Numbered from the stretch's first letter, positions 9,326 to 18,379 are shown. The stretch is DNA of 33,086 nt from CALCMJ01 sp964475415 (GCA_964475415.1 CAYYWZ010000049.1:1-33086), one strand, 5' to 3'. Numbers and translations: made by a program. Notes: a model not told the origin generated them from the sequence alone.

Positions 9326-9991
9326 TTATACTAGCTGATTTTCTAATGCAAACTTTATCAAGTTAACTGTATTTCTCACACCGAGTTTTCTCATTATATT
9401 TTTCCGATGTACTCCTACAGTCTGATCACTTATATAAAGTTCTTCAGCTATTTCTCTATTATTTTTTGCCTGTGCGATTAGCGATAAGATTTCTTGTTCT
9501 CTGTTCGTGAGCTTTCTTCTTATCATAAATCTATCCTCATAAATGGACTTAGTGGATTCTATATTTACAGCCATCCTTGGAGGTGTAATATGTAATCCTG
9601 GAGCTATATAGGTCTTATCATTAAATATATTGATTATACAATTTTCTAAGTCATCTACTGAGTTAGATTTTAGTATATAACCATCAGCGCCTTTCATCAA
9701 TGCTTCTTTTACAAATTTGTAATCTCCATAATCTGTAAGGACGCATATCTTTATGTCTTTATACTTGCTTCTGATTTGAGGAATAACTTCTAATCCATCT
9801 AAATCTACCAAGTTCAAATCCATAATGACACACTCAACAATACCTGTCTCCAAATAATCGATCAAGCCTCTTCCGCTTTCTACTATCTCTACTATATCTA
9901 TCAATTGCGGCTTCTGAGTATTCATTATAGACATAATACCCTCTATAAACATAGTCTGCTTATCCGCAATGATTGTCTTGATCGCTGCCAT
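9326..9991 (-). CDS. LuxR/NarL-type response regulator, orphan
   Basis: 221 residues. A receiver domain spans about 1-125, with the phosphoacceptor Asp58 ('VIMDLNL'), the switch Thr86 and the conserved Lys108 ('GYILK'). A C-terminal LuxR/GerE helix-turn-helix spans about 157-221 ('LTNREQEILSLIAQAKNNREIAEELYIS' split over 158-185, then 'TVGVHRKNIMRKLGV'). The acidic pair that normally binds Mg2+ near residue 10 is Asp10-Lys11 instead of two acidic residues, which may change phosphorylation. No histidine kinase lies in the window, so the sensor is elsewhere or absent. It lies 115 nt downstream of the glycosylasparaginase gene on the same strand, with a weak AT-rich hairpin between, and upstream of the giant HYR gene. 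Targets are unknown; the adjacent secreted-protein gene is a guess. Confidence 0.93.
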   Translation of the reverse strand: MAAIKTIIADKQTMFIEGIMSIMNTQKPQLIDIVEIVESGRGLIDYLETGIVECVIMDLNLVDLDGLEVIPQIRSKYKDIKICVLTDYGDYKFVKEALMKGADGYILKSNSVDDLENCIINIFNDKTYIAPGLHITPPRMAVNIESTKSIYEDRFMIRRKLTNREQEILSLIAQAKNNREIAEELYISDQTVGVHRKNIMRKLGVRNTVNLIKFALENQLV

Positions 9992-10091
9992 TCTTTCAAT
10001 TATTATTTAAAATGTTTGCACTTGTTTTAGCAAGCACACAAAAATTCGTCATTAAAAAGAAAGCAAAAGAAGTGCCAAAAAAGGAGTAAAT

Positions 10092-10119
10092 TTCATATTA
10101 ATAAAATCAATAATATGAA
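10092..10119 (-). terminator. weak AT-rich hairpin overlapping the end of the asparaginase gene
   Basis: A perfect 9-bp inverted repeat (TTCATATTA at 10092-10100, TAATATGAA at 10111-10119) surrounds the TGA stop at 10107-10109. The stem is AT-rich and there is no long U-tract, so it may attenuate rather than end transcription into the response regulator gene. Confidence 0.3.
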
Positions 10120-11069
10120 TTAGCTTCATATACAGAAGATTGGGTAGAATTGCTTATACAATAATTAAATCCAGGTAAAAGGCTGTATGCACCTGTATTC
10201 CCCGATTTATCAATAGCTATATAGCCTACCTGTATATTTTTAGAAGATAATTTCGTTTGTATTCGTTGTATAGCTTCTTCACAAGCTTGCTGAGGAGTAG
10301 CTCCCTGCCTCATAAGTTCTACTATGAGAAATGAGCCAAGAGACTTCATCACTTCCTCGCCTACACCAGTAGCTGTAGCAGCTCCGAATTCATTATCCAC
10401 GAAGAGGCCAGCACCTATGATCGGAGAATCGCCTACTCTTCCAGCAAGCTTATATGCCATTCCACTTGTAGAACATCCTCCGGATAAATTATTATTTTGA
10501 TCTACGGCAAGCATACCGATTGTATCATGTCTTTCTATATTCGCTTTAGGTTCATATTTTTCTTCTTTCAGCCACTCTTTATATTCCTTTTCTGCCTGTG
10601 GTGTAAGTAAGTTTTCTTCTGTAAAACCATTTTCTAAGGCAAATTTCTGAGCACCATCTCCAGCAAGCATAACATGTGGCGTCTCGTACATAACCTTCTT
10701 CGCCACAGAAATAGGATTTTTTATCCGCTTAAGATAACTTACCGATCCAGCATTACCCTTCTTGTCCATAATACAGGCATCTAAGGTGACATGTCCTTCT
10801 CTATCTGGTCTTCCTCCAAATCCTACACTCATATCCTCTGGATCATTCTCTACATAGTTAATTCCCTTCTCTATTGCATCTATAAGCATTGTGCCTTTCT
10901 GTAGAGCATTGATTGCTAACTCATTAGCTTTTAGGTTATTCCAAGTAGAAATTACAAATGGAGCTTTTATAGCAGGCATTTCATTAGTACATCTGCTAAA
11001 TAATGGCTGTGCAGAAGCCACTAGTCCCGCTGTGAATCTAAATAGGAAAGATCTTCTATTAGTATTCAT
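10107..11069 (-). CDS. N4-(beta-N-acetylglucosaminyl)-L-asparaginase (glycosylasparaginase), Tat-exported
   Basis: 320 residues, the usual length of bacterial glycosylasparaginases. This Ntn-hydrolase cleaves the GlcNAc-Asn bond of N-glycopeptides. The proenzyme cuts itself before the catalytic Thr, here Thr183 in 'HDTIGMLAVD'. The 'GRVGDSPIIGAGLFVD' substrate-binding segment and 'GATATGVGE' follow. The N-terminus has a twin-arginine signal (Arg5-Arg6 in 'NRRSFLF') and a hydrophobic stretch to about residue 20, with a Cys27 that could act as a lipobox Cys, so it is exported folded to the periplasm. The 'SVGFGGRPDREGHVTLDA' region is also typical. Likely role: breakdown of scavenged glycoproteins. 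It may be co-transcribed with the downstream response regulator. Confidence 0.93.
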   Translation of the reverse strand: MNTNRRSFLFRFTAGLVASAQPLFSRCTNEMPAIKAPFVISTWNNLKANELAINALQKGTMLIDAIEKGINYVENDPEDMSVGFGGRPDREGHVTLDACIMDKKGNAGSVSYLKRIKNPISVAKKVMYETPHVMLAGDGAQKFALENGFTEENLLTPQAEKEYKEWLKEEKYEPKANIERHDTIGMLAVDQNNNLSGGCSTSGMAYKLAGRVGDSPIIGAGLFVDNEFGAATATGVGEEVMKSLGSFLIVELMRQGATPQQACEEAIQRIQTKLSSKNIQVGYIAIDKSGNTGAYSLLPGFNYCISNSTQSSVYEANSYY

Positions 11070-11285
11070 TTATTTCAAAATTTTTGTAATTCTAAGACAG
11101 CTGTCAATATACCTTAATCATATGATTTTATTATTATGTCAAAGCGATTTTGTAGATTAAGAGTCCACTGAATTATAAATTAGGTAATATATAGTTGTCC
11201 AAAATTCTTAAAGTTATTAAACTGATCTTTATGTCTATAAACAAGCTGATGATTACTATGTAAATAATAAGATAAGTTAAACAAA

Positions 11286-11786
11286 ATGAGTACAATACAT
11301 ATAGTTTTTGGGCCACAAGGAGCTGGTAAAACAAGCTATTCGAAGAAGTTAACGAGTAAGGTAAAGGGTATCCATATGTCAATAGATAATTGGATGTGGA
11401 ATTTATATGGAGATGATTTACCTAAATCAATGAGTCTAAAGTGGATAATGGAAAGAGTAAATAGATGTGAAAAACAAATTTGGATCTTATCAAAAGATAT
11501 CTCAGATAATGGATCTGATGTAATTCTTGATCTTGGATTTACTACAATTAAAAAGAGGGAATTATTCCAAAAACTAGCTGCTGAACATCATAAAAAAATA
11601 CAACTACACTATATAACTGCATCTCATTCGGTTAGACGAAAAAGAGTACTGGAAAGAAACATTAATAAGGGTAAGACATTCTCATTTGAGGTAACTCCTG
11701 GCAAGTTTGACTTCATGGAAGGTGAGTTCCAGCAAGCTACAGATAGTGAACTGATAGATGCAGTAAGGATAGACACTTCGACTTAG
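11286..11786 (+). CDS. small P-loop ATPase/kinase (AAA_33-like)
   Basis: 166 residues, cytosolic. A Walker A motif lies at residues 9-16 (GPQGAGKT), with Asp34 in 'SIDNW' and a 'VILDLGF' strand (79-85). An Arg-rich segment 'VRRKRVLERN' (116-125) resembles the LID arginines of small nucleoside/sugar kinases. Near the C-terminus is 'TFSFEVTPGKFDFMEGEF'. This matches the widespread family annotated 'AAA family ATPase / predicted kinase'; the substrate is not known. It is a single gene, with about 110 nt between its stop and the assembly gap and no partner beside it. It lacks features that would identify it as a zeta toxin. Confidence 0.8.
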   Translation: MSTIHIVFGPQGAGKTSYSKKLTSKVKGIHMSIDNWMWNLYGDDLPKSMSLKWIMERVNRCEKQIWILSKDISDNGSDVILDLGFTTIKKRELFQKLAAEHHKKIQLHYITASHSVRRKRVLERNINKGKTFSFEVTPGKFDFMEGEFQQATDSELIDAVRIDTST

Positions 11787-11842
11787 GAATAAACTATAAT
11801 TGCTTAAATTAGGGATGGTTACAAACTCCTTAATGTCACTGT

Positions 11843-11897
11843 TATTGTCTTTGTAGGAAGCGACGGTAGGGTGCAGTTTTACTCCAAACAAATAACA
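11843..11897. repeat. 55-nt direct repeat, left copy, abutting the gap
   Basis: Identical base for base to 11998-12052 and ending exactly at the first N. The sequence is bounded by imperfect inverted ends (TGTTATTG... and ...CAAATAACA). Identical contig ends of exactly this length are what an unresolved de Bruijn graph edge with k = 55 would leave. Confidence 0.9.
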
Positions 11898-11997
11898 NNN
11901 NNNNNNNNNNNNNNNNNNNNNNNNNNNNNNNNNNNNNNNNNNNNNNNNNNNNNNNNNNNNNNNNNNNNNNNNNNNNNNNNNNNNNNNNNNNNNNNNN
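11898..11997. other. assembly gap (100 N)
   Basis: Exactly 100 N, the conventional placeholder for a gap of unknown length. The identical 55-nt flanks suggest that the contig ends overlap or lie in a tandem or multi-copy repeat. True distance and content are unknown. Confidence 0.98.
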
Positions 11998-12052
11998 TAT
12001 TGTCTTTGTAGGAAGCGACGGTAGGGTGCAGTTTTACTCCAAACAAATAACA
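11998..12052. repeat. 55-nt direct repeat, right copy, abutting the gap
   Basis: Identical to 11843-11897 and beginning exactly after the last N. It runs directly into the short tandem ATAACAG units, which may have helped to break the assembly here. Confidence 0.9.
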
Positions 12053-12198
12053 GATAACAGATAATAAAGTGTAATAGTTACCCGAATCAACTTAGCATGT
12101 AATGAATTGATTACCCATGATTTATGACCATTTTGACCATAAAATCTAATGTGAGAAAAGTGTGTAATGGCAACATGTCCCAATTGGTATTTTTAGGA

Positions 12199-14094
12199 TT
12201 ATTGCTTTATCATTTTGACAATTCTGAAATTATTGCCTGATTCTATAAGTAAGTTATACAACCCTCTGTTGATTTCGTTACCAAGGCTGATTTCAATAAA
12301 ATTTTCCCCAGCTTGGAGGTTAGTTTCTATTGTTTTGATAGTTCTACCTTGATTATCCATAATTCTTACAGAAGCTTCCGTATCAATATCTGAATAAACC
12401 TTCAGAGAACTTGGCTCGTCTCCCACTGGGTTAGGATAAAGAACTGATTCTAATTGGACTTCTGTTAGTGCAGGACCATTAGGAATTACTGTATGCGGCA
12501 TAGCCTCGAAGAGGTTTTTTTGCATAAGCGTAATACCTGTGTTTCTAACAATCAAGTCATATATTCTTGTATTGTTTATCTCTTCGATATCTTCAGTTGT
12601 AAGTCCATTATCTATTTCGTACCAGTATCTATCACCATCTCTTATGCTTCTGAACTGCTTTTCTATAATATCCATAATAAGCTCTCCAAAAATAGAACCT
12701 GGCATGTGATCTTCTCCAAGTAGTCCTACCCAAGCGTCTAGCTCATCTATAGATCCATAGATATCAGCTAATGCATTGGCTGTTTGATGATCATTTGTAA
12801 GGTCAAAGAAACTTTTGAAGGCAGGCATTCCGATAGCAGATCTCAACTGATTATAATTAGCTAATCCTCTATCTCTTCCTCTTTTTATATTGATAGCAAC
12901 AAGATCTAGGCCTCCTTGACCAGGAGCTCCGAAAAGAAAATTTCTAACATCATCTATAACCTTACAATCCATATTTTGCTGCACCTGAGTCGCCATACCC
13001 TTAAGATAGGAGTCTATTCCTCCTGTTAATCTAACAGCTAAAGGATTAAAATAGGCATCGCGAAGAGAAATATTTCCATCAGGGATTTCTTCCCCTTGGT
13101 TATCCATTCTTATGATATTACTATTAATAAGTGTATGCCCTACTCTAAAAGCAGCAGCAGAAAATGCATTTGTTATATTAGGATTTACATCAGCATTATA
13201 CCCTTGATAATCAGGCAATTCCATCCCCATAGCTGGTAGCCACTCGTTGTAAGTAATAGATTGTAGGATAGCTATAACTCTTTTTCTAGCGCTTTGGAAT
13301 AGGATTTCATCTCCCCAGTTAGGATGTTCTAAGCTAAGTTCTTCACATTGTCTATTGTGTTCTCTTACGAATATTGTATGAAGTGCAATAAGCAAAGGAT
13401 TTTCATTAGCTCTGATATCACCTGCTACAAAAAGCTTTATGTTCTGATGTGTATCATCAGCCATAAATGGTGCATTAGGATCTTTAGGATCATTAAATTC
13501 TCCTGTAGTTGTATTCCATGGGAGGAGATTTCCATTAGAAACTTTTAATTTACCATCAACATGAGACCTAAGGTAATCGGCTCTATCTTGTGAAGAACCA
13601 TATATTGCAGAACCATCTAGAAAGGCTGTTATTTTATTTTCGAATTCTCTAGGAGTTGTTATACCTGTGCCCGGTACAATTTCTGATCTACCTAAGATCA
13701 TAGGTATTGCAGGGTTAAAAAACTCATCGTCTTCTGGAATTTCTATAGAAAGTGACTCTGTACCATTTTCTACTAGGCTGATATCATGATCAATAAACTG
13801 ACCAAAAACCCATACGTAATCGCTTAAACTTATTTTGTCTGGAATAATTTCTGTCTGGCTAAAGATCACATTAGAGATTTCTCTAGCTCCTGGCTTATCA
13901 GCCTCATCTAATACTGAAACTCCATCTGCATAATTAGCAGGTGAAATCCTAGAAATATCCCCACCTGCCATTCCCCATTCAGGATTAATCTGATTATTTC
14001 CATAACCATCATAAGTCCTGGTATCTTGAGATTTGACCGAAAAGGAGAATAATAAAAAACCTAAAATCAGTATATAAAGCGAATCACGCCGCAT
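12199..14094 (-). CDS. secreted animal-type haem peroxidase with T9SS type A sorting domain
   Basis: 631 residues with a signal peptide (cleavage near residue 22). The catalytic domain (about 28-530) has the hallmarks of the peroxidase-cyclooxygenase superfamily: distal His103 in 'FGQFIDHDISL', the calcium-site-like 'LDGSAIYGSS' (159-168), the 'FVREHNR' segment (242-248) and proximal His320 in 'FRVGHTLI'. 'NIKRGRDRGLANYN' follows. The final ~83 residues form a type A T9SS sorting domain ('LYPNPVGD', 'MDNQGRTIKT', 'GLYNLLIESG'). It probably oxidises halides or aromatic substrates with H2O2 outside the cell; bacterial peroxicins of this group have been linked to antimicrobial oxidation. Divergent to the metalloprotease gene at 14744. 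Family and sorting are clear, the substrate is unknown. Confidence 0.93.
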   Translation of the reverse strand: MRRDSLYILILGFLLFSFSVKSQDTRTYDGYGNNQINPEWGMAGGDISRISPANYADGVSVLDEADKPGAREISNVIFSQTEIIPDKISLSDYVWVFGQFIDHDISLVENGTESLSIEIPEDDEFFNPAIPMILGRSEIVPGTGITTPREFENKITAFLDGSAIYGSSQDRADYLRSHVDGKLKVSNGNLLPWNTTTGEFNDPKDPNAPFMADDTHQNIKLFVAGDIRANENPLLIALHTIFVREHNRQCEELSLEHPNWGDEILFQSARKRVIAILQSITYNEWLPAMGMELPDYQGYNADVNPNITNAFSAAAFRVGHTLINSNIIRMDNQGEEIPDGNISLRDAYFNPLAVRLTGGIDSYLKGMATQVQQNMDCKVIDDVRNFLFGAPGQGGLDLVAINIKRGRDRGLANYNQLRSAIGMPAFKSFFDLTNDHQTANALADIYGSIDELDAWVGLLGEDHMPGSIFGELIMDIIEKQFRSIRDGDRYWYEIDNGLTTEDIEEINNTRIYDLIVRNTGITLMQKNLFEAMPHTVIPNGPALTEVQLESVLYPNPVGDEPSSLKVYSDIDTEASVRIMDNQGRTIKTIETNLQAGENFIEISLGNEINRGLYNLLIESGNNFRIVKMIKQ

Positions 14095-14141
14095 CTTTTC
14101 TTAATTTATGTTCACAGGTAACTTATTCTCGTAAGTCCTCA

Positions 14142-14173
14142 CAAAGGTAAGTATTGCGATATCATTATCCACA
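14142..14173 (-). promoter_or_regulatory. candidate promoter of the peroxidase gene
   Basis: On the minus strand, TACCTTTG (14142-14149) exactly matches the Bacteroidota TAnnTTTG -7 element. A TGTG (14170-14173), one base off TTTG, lies 20 nt further upstream at the -33 position. The predicted transcript start leaves a leader of about 40 nt before the ATG at 14094. Confidence 0.45.
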
Positions 14174-14697
14174 TTAATAATTAGATATTTTATTAAAAAA
14201 ATATCATTAGATATTAATACTAAAATTCATGAGTACCTAATTTAGACTGTAGTTTTGAGACGGGAGGTACAAAATAAACATATTAAACAAATATATAAAT
14301 TATATCATATACATTATCAATAATTTATGAATTATTAATTTAAAAATGATATTTAGTCTTGTTTTGAAAAAAGAGCAAGACTATCTTAACATATATGGAA
14401 AAATTTACATATAAAATATTAAATCAAATTTTCATATATATAGGTTTACGACTCAAGAATAGAATGCCAATTGTTAATAAATAAAATATGTAAACAAGCT
14501 CACTAAATAACTTATTGACAGACAACAAGCAATTCAGAACGAAGAATAATTAGGGATAATGCAAGAATGATACTCTTGTAGAGAAAGCAAGCTAAAAGTG
14601 AATTTCTAATTAATATCGGACAAAAAGATTTTAATTTACATACAAATCATGTTTAAATCCGAATATAGTCGGGATTGCTACATCCAAAAAACAACAA
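14174..14697. other. long AT-rich divergent intergenic region
   Basis: No ORF or RNA gene I can support. This spacer between two divergent exported-enzyme genes is strikingly AT-rich (long A and T runs around 14186-14480). It carries short inverted repeats such as AATCC/GGATT around 14656-14676. It is long enough to hold regulatory sites for both genes or a small RNA, but I see no defining structure. Confidence 0.4.
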
Positions 14698-14724
14698 TTC
14701 TTAGCGCTAAGTCATTATATTTAC
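14698..14724 (+). promoter_or_regulatory. palindrome and candidate -7 element upstream of the metalloprotease gene
   Basis: A perfect 10-bp palindrome TTAGCGCTAA (14701-14710) lies just before TATATTTA (14716-14723), one base off TAnnTTTG and about 20 nt before the start codon at 14744. The palindrome covers the region upstream of the -7 element and could be an operator. Confidence 0.3.
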
Positions 14725-14743
14725 AATCTTAACAAAATAAAAT

Positions 14744-17700
14744 ATGAATAAATATCTATTAGGGTTATGTCTGGTAATGTTCTCCTATGTATCAGAAGCT
14801 CAACATTTCTTCTCGCAGAATACCTTCTCAGGAATAACAGATTATGAACAGCAGAAAGGTCTGTATGACGGAATGTATACAAGTTATCAACTGGACTTAG
14901 CTGGTCTTAAAAAATACTTATCTAAGTCAGCACTAGAGTTTAGTAATGAAGAAACTATTTATGTTTCTATACCTGATCATAAGGGAAATGAATTGCAATA
15001 TATATGTTATGATTCTCCTTGTATGGAATCAGAAATCTCTAAAAGATATCCAGATATAAAATCCTATAGATTGTATCAAGTAGATAATCCTCAGAACAAT
15101 GGAAGGATAGATTTTGGATCTAATGGTATGCACGGAGCTTTTCTTGTCAATGGTCTTTCTCTCTATATAGACCCAGCAGAAATAAATTCTAAGGATGCCT
15201 ATGTAGTATATGACACTCAGAAGCAAATTGTTTCTGAGGAAGTCCTTGCTAAATCAGCTTGCGGTTTCGAACCTAGTGGCGAGGCATTAGAGTCACCGAT
15301 AAGTGATTTTGATAATGATGAGCTTAGCCTTTCTAAAGGAGCTAATATTCCTAAAAGAACTTACCGAATTGCCATTGCTACTACAGGTGAGTTTGGCTCG
15401 ACTAACGGTGGAACTAAAGAAAGTGTACTTTCTCAACTGAATACCTCTGTAAATAGATTCAATATGATTTTCGAAAATGAACTCATGTTGAAAATGGTAT
15501 TAGTCAACGATAATGACAAAGTTATATTCTTAGATCCTGCGACTGATCCTTACAGTGTAGGTAATAACGGATTTTCTTTGTTGGGTGAGAACAACGATGT
15601 TTTACTTAATGCAATAGGTAGTAATAATTTTGATATTGGTCATGTATATACAAGAGGTTGTACGGATGTGGGAGGTGTTGCGGCATTAGGCTCAATTTGT
15701 AGCGGAAATAAAGGAAGAGCCGTGACTTGTCACTTCTCTAATAATATAGAAGCTACAGCTGTAGGAACAGCTGCGCATGAGCTAGGACATCAGTTGGGTG
15801 CTAATCACTCTTTTAATCATTGTGATGGAGAGAATGAAAATAACGGAACAGGGTTTGAGCCGGGAAGTGGATCCACTATCATGTCTTATGCTGGAGCTTG
15901 TGGCAACTTAAATGTAACCAATACGAGATACACACACTATCATGTAGGATCTCTAACAGAGATGTATTTACTTACTAGAGTATCTCTAGGTGATGGATGC
16001 GGTACGTCTGAAGATATCGGTAATCACGAACCAGACATAACACTAGATTATGAAGATAATTTTTCTATTCCTATAGGAACACCTTTTGAACTTACTGGAG
16101 ATGCTACAGATGAAGATGGAGATGACATGACTTACACTTGGGAGCAATATAATACAGGCCCTATAAGTGAACTGGGAGAACCTATTGGAAATGGTCCTAG
16201 TTTCAGGGTGTACGCACCTAATGAAATAAAGACAAGATATTTTCCAAACCTAAATAATATTCTTAATAATGTAGATTCTAGAGCCGAGGTGCTTCCTACA
16301 ATAAGTAGAGATTTCAAATTTAGATTTGTTGTAAGAGATAACCACCCTGGAGGTGGAACGGCAGCTTGGGAAGAAATGAGATTTAGGGCTACGGGTTCAG
16401 CAGGACCTTTTGTAGTTACTTCTCAGAATGACAATAGCGTATATAAGGTAGGAGATCTTATCGAAGTTACTTGGGATGTTGCCAATACAGACCAATCTCC
16501 AGTGAATGCAGAAAAAGTAAATATCTTATTATCTCTAGATGGTGGTCAGACCTTCTCTGATATGTTATGCTCAAAGACGGATAATGACGGATCAGAATTC
16601 GTTTATATTCCTAATACCCCTTCTAGTAATTGTAGAATAAAAATAAAGGCATCAGACAACATATTCTTCGATATAAATGATTCTGAATTTTTTATCCAAG
16701 AATCTGATACTGCAGGATTTGTTGTAGATGCAGATGAATGTAAATATCAAGGATGTAGCCCTGAAGTTTTAGAAATCCCGTTGACAACCTTAGGATTCCA
16801 AGGATTTTCTGAAGACATAAGCTTTCAGCTTATAACAGCTCTTCCTAATAATATTACCCATAGTTTCACTAATGAGACTACCTCTGCTGATGGAGGATCT
16901 ACCTCACTTTTGTTAGACCTAACAAACCTTAGTGAGCGCCAAACATTAGATCTAGAAATATTGGGTACTGCCGCTAATATGGAGACTTACTCTAGGATCA
17001 TACAGGTAGATCTTATTTCTAATGATTTCGAATCTCTAGTTACTGCTATTCCTGAAAATGGAGCTACGGGTAAAAGCGAATTGCCATTCTTCAAATGGAA
17101 TGAGACACCAAACGCAGATTCTTACAACATCGAAATATCTACAAATCCAGCTTTCTCAGATAATAACACGATGACAGTATCCAATATAGAAGCTGATTCT
17201 ATTCTACTTACGGATCTACTAGAAAAAAGTACAACATATTACTGGAGAATACAAGGTAACAATGCTTGTGGAGCAGGGCCTTATTCTGAGGTCTCTGCAT
17301 TTACAACCTTATCGTTAGCATGTCAACTATTTACGGCAGCTGATCTTCCTAAGAATATCTCGCAATCTGGATTACCTACTGTAGAATCAAGAATAAATGT
17401 TTCTAATGCAGGTATTGTAAGTGATATAAATGTAGACAAGATAAAAGGATCGCACGCAGATGTTGTGCAATTAGATATATCGCTGATAAGTCCTCAGGGA
17501 ACTGAGGTCACTTTGGTAAAAAACAGATGTAATATTTTTACAAATTTTGATTGTTCATTCGATGACGAAGCTCCTCAAAATATAAACTGCCCACTGACAG
17601 GAGGAAAAACATTTATACCTGAACAATCACTAGGAGCATTCTTAGGAGAATCCGCCAACGGAAACTGGACACTTAGAATAAAAGATACTGGTGCAGGTGC

Positions 17701-18358
17701 AGGAGGAACGTTTACAAATTATTCTCTAGAAGTGTGTTCTTCTATAGATTTAGAAAACCCATTTATAGTTAAGAATAATGTTCTAGAAGTACCTACAGGT
17801 GTAATCGACAGAATTACAGGATCTCAGCTATTGGTAGAAGATGATAATAATACTGCTGAAGAACTTGTATTTACTGTTGTAAAAAACACAAGCAATGGAG
17901 ACCTACTATACGAAGGTAATTCTATGCAGGTAGGTGATACTTTTACGCAACAAGATATATACAGTGCAAAGGTAAAATACTTACATAATGGAAATGATGC
18001 AACAGAAGATTTCTTCTTATTCACTGTAGTAGATGGACAAGGAGGATGGATAGAGATTACACAGTTTGATATCGCTATCGGAGAAGATTTTTCATCTAGC
18101 ACATTAGATGGTGTTGAAGTGGAAGATTTTTTCCAAGTATATCCTAATCCATCAGATGGGATATTCAACATTTTACAAAATGCGAATAGTGGCAGTTACC
18201 AAGTAGATGTATTAGATCTCAATGGTAAACTGATACAAAGAAAATCTCTAGAAAACACAAATGGCAAGATAGACCTGAGCGGTGCTGCTAGCCAGCTATA
18301 TCTGTTAAGAATATACAATAGCAACTACAACCAAGTAGTAAAAATATTCAAAGAATAA
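14744..18358 (+). CDS. secreted reprolysin-like metalloprotease with FN3, P-domain, cadherin-like and T9SS type A domains
   Basis: 1204 residues: a signal peptide (to about residue 19), a propeptide-like region (about 20-200), then a zincin catalytic domain. The zinc motif HELGHQLGANH (345-355) fits HExxHxxGxxH, and Met380 in 'TIMSYAG' forms the Met-turn, together typical of metzincins. An Ig-like module follows (about 555-650, 'YKVGDLIEVTWDV'), then a fibronectin type III-like domain (about 764-855), a proprotein-convertase P-domain (about 859-1000), a cadherin-like domain (about 1005-1120) and a type A sorting domain (about 1124-1204, 'VYPNPSDGIFN', 'LDLNGKLIQ'). It should be a T9SS-exported protease degrading external proteins. 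It ends at a strong terminator and is divergent from the peroxidase gene. The peptidase subfamily (M12B-like) is less certain than the metzincin call. Confidence 0.93.
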   Translation: MNKYLLGLCLVMFSYVSEAQHFFSQNTFSGITDYEQQKGLYDGMYTSYQLDLAGLKKYLSKSALEFSNEETIYVSIPDHKGNELQYICYDSPCMESEISKRYPDIKSYRLYQVDNPQNNGRIDFGSNGMHGAFLVNGLSLYIDPAEINSKDAYVVYDTQKQIVSEEVLAKSACGFEPSGEALESPISDFDNDELSLSKGANIPKRTYRIAIATTGEFGSTNGGTKESVLSQLNTSVNRFNMIFENELMLKMVLVNDNDKVIFLDPATDPYSVGNNGFSLLGENNDVLLNAIGSNNFDIGHVYTRGCTDVGGVAALGSICSGNKGRAVTCHFSNNIEATAVGTAAHELGHQLGANHSFNHCDGENENNGTGFEPGSGSTIMSYAGACGNLNVTNTRYTHYHVGSLTEMYLLTRVSLGDGCGTSEDIGNHEPDITLDYEDNFSIPIGTPFELTGDATDEDGDDMTYTWEQYNTGPISELGEPIGNGPSFRVYAPNEIKTRYFPNLNNILNNVDSRAEVLPTISRDFKFRFVVRDNHPGGGTAAWEEMRFRATGSAGPFVVTSQNDNSVYKVGDLIEVTWDVANTDQSPVNAEKVNILLSLDGGQTFSDMLCSKTDNDGSEFVYIPNTPSSNCRIKIKASDNIFFDINDSEFFIQESDTAGFVVDADECKYQGCSPEVLEIPLTTLGFQGFSEDISFQLITALPNNITHSFTNETTSADGGSTSLLLDLTNLSERQTLDLEILGTAANMETYSRIIQVDLISNDFESLVTAIPENGATGKSELPFFKWNETPNADSYNIEISTNPAFSDNNTMTVSNIEADSILLTDLLEKSTTYYWRIQGNNACGAGPYSEVSAFTTLSLACQLFTAADLPKNISQSGLPTVESRINVSNAGIVSDINVDKIKGSHADVVQLDISLISPQGTEVTLVKNRCNIFTNFDCSFDDEAPQNINCPLTGGKTFIPEQSLGAFLGESANGNWTLRIKDTGAGAGGTFTNYSLEVCSSIDLENPFIVKNNVLEVPTGVIDRITGSQLLVEDDNNTAEELVFTVVKNTSNGDLLYEGNSMQVGDTFTQQDIYSAKVKYLHNGNDATEDFFLFTVVDGQGGWIEITQFDIAIGEDFSSSTLDGVEVEDFFQVYPNPSDGIFNILQNANSGSYQVDVLDLNGKLIQRKSLENTNGKIDLSGAASQLYLLRIYNSNYNQVVKIFKE

Positions 18359-18379
18359 TAAAGAAATTTAAAATTTTAT

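Larger units (their letters stand above)
11787..12198. other. gene-free stretch around the assembly gap
   Basis: Between the P-loop gene and the stop of the peroxidase gene there is no supportable gene. It contains the two 55-nt identical copies flanking the N run, a short 7-bp tandem repeat (ATAACAG units, about 12047-12062) and small AT-rich inverted repeats near 12116-12150. No clear terminator for either neighbour was found. Confidence 0.6.

Noticed and set aside
11286..11786. The P-loop gene as a zeta-type toxin
   Set aside because: No antitoxin gene beside it, and the C-terminal pattern fits the general AAA_33 kinase-like family better.
11682..11891. A 69-residue minus-strand ORF running into the repeat beside the gap
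   Set aside because: Overlaps the 3' end of the P-loop gene, has no recognisable domain, and its start lies in the 55-nt repeat at the contig end.
11840..11897. Possible integron attC site after the P-loop gene, because of the inverted GTTATT/AATAAC ends
   Set aside because: The ends do not fit the RYYYAAC...GTTRRRY arrangement, and there is no integrase or cassette array nearby.
11843..12052. Two 55-nt repeats as the edge of a CRISPR array
   Set aside because: Only two copies, separated by N's, with no spacer sequence and no cas genes. An assembly overlap explains them better.
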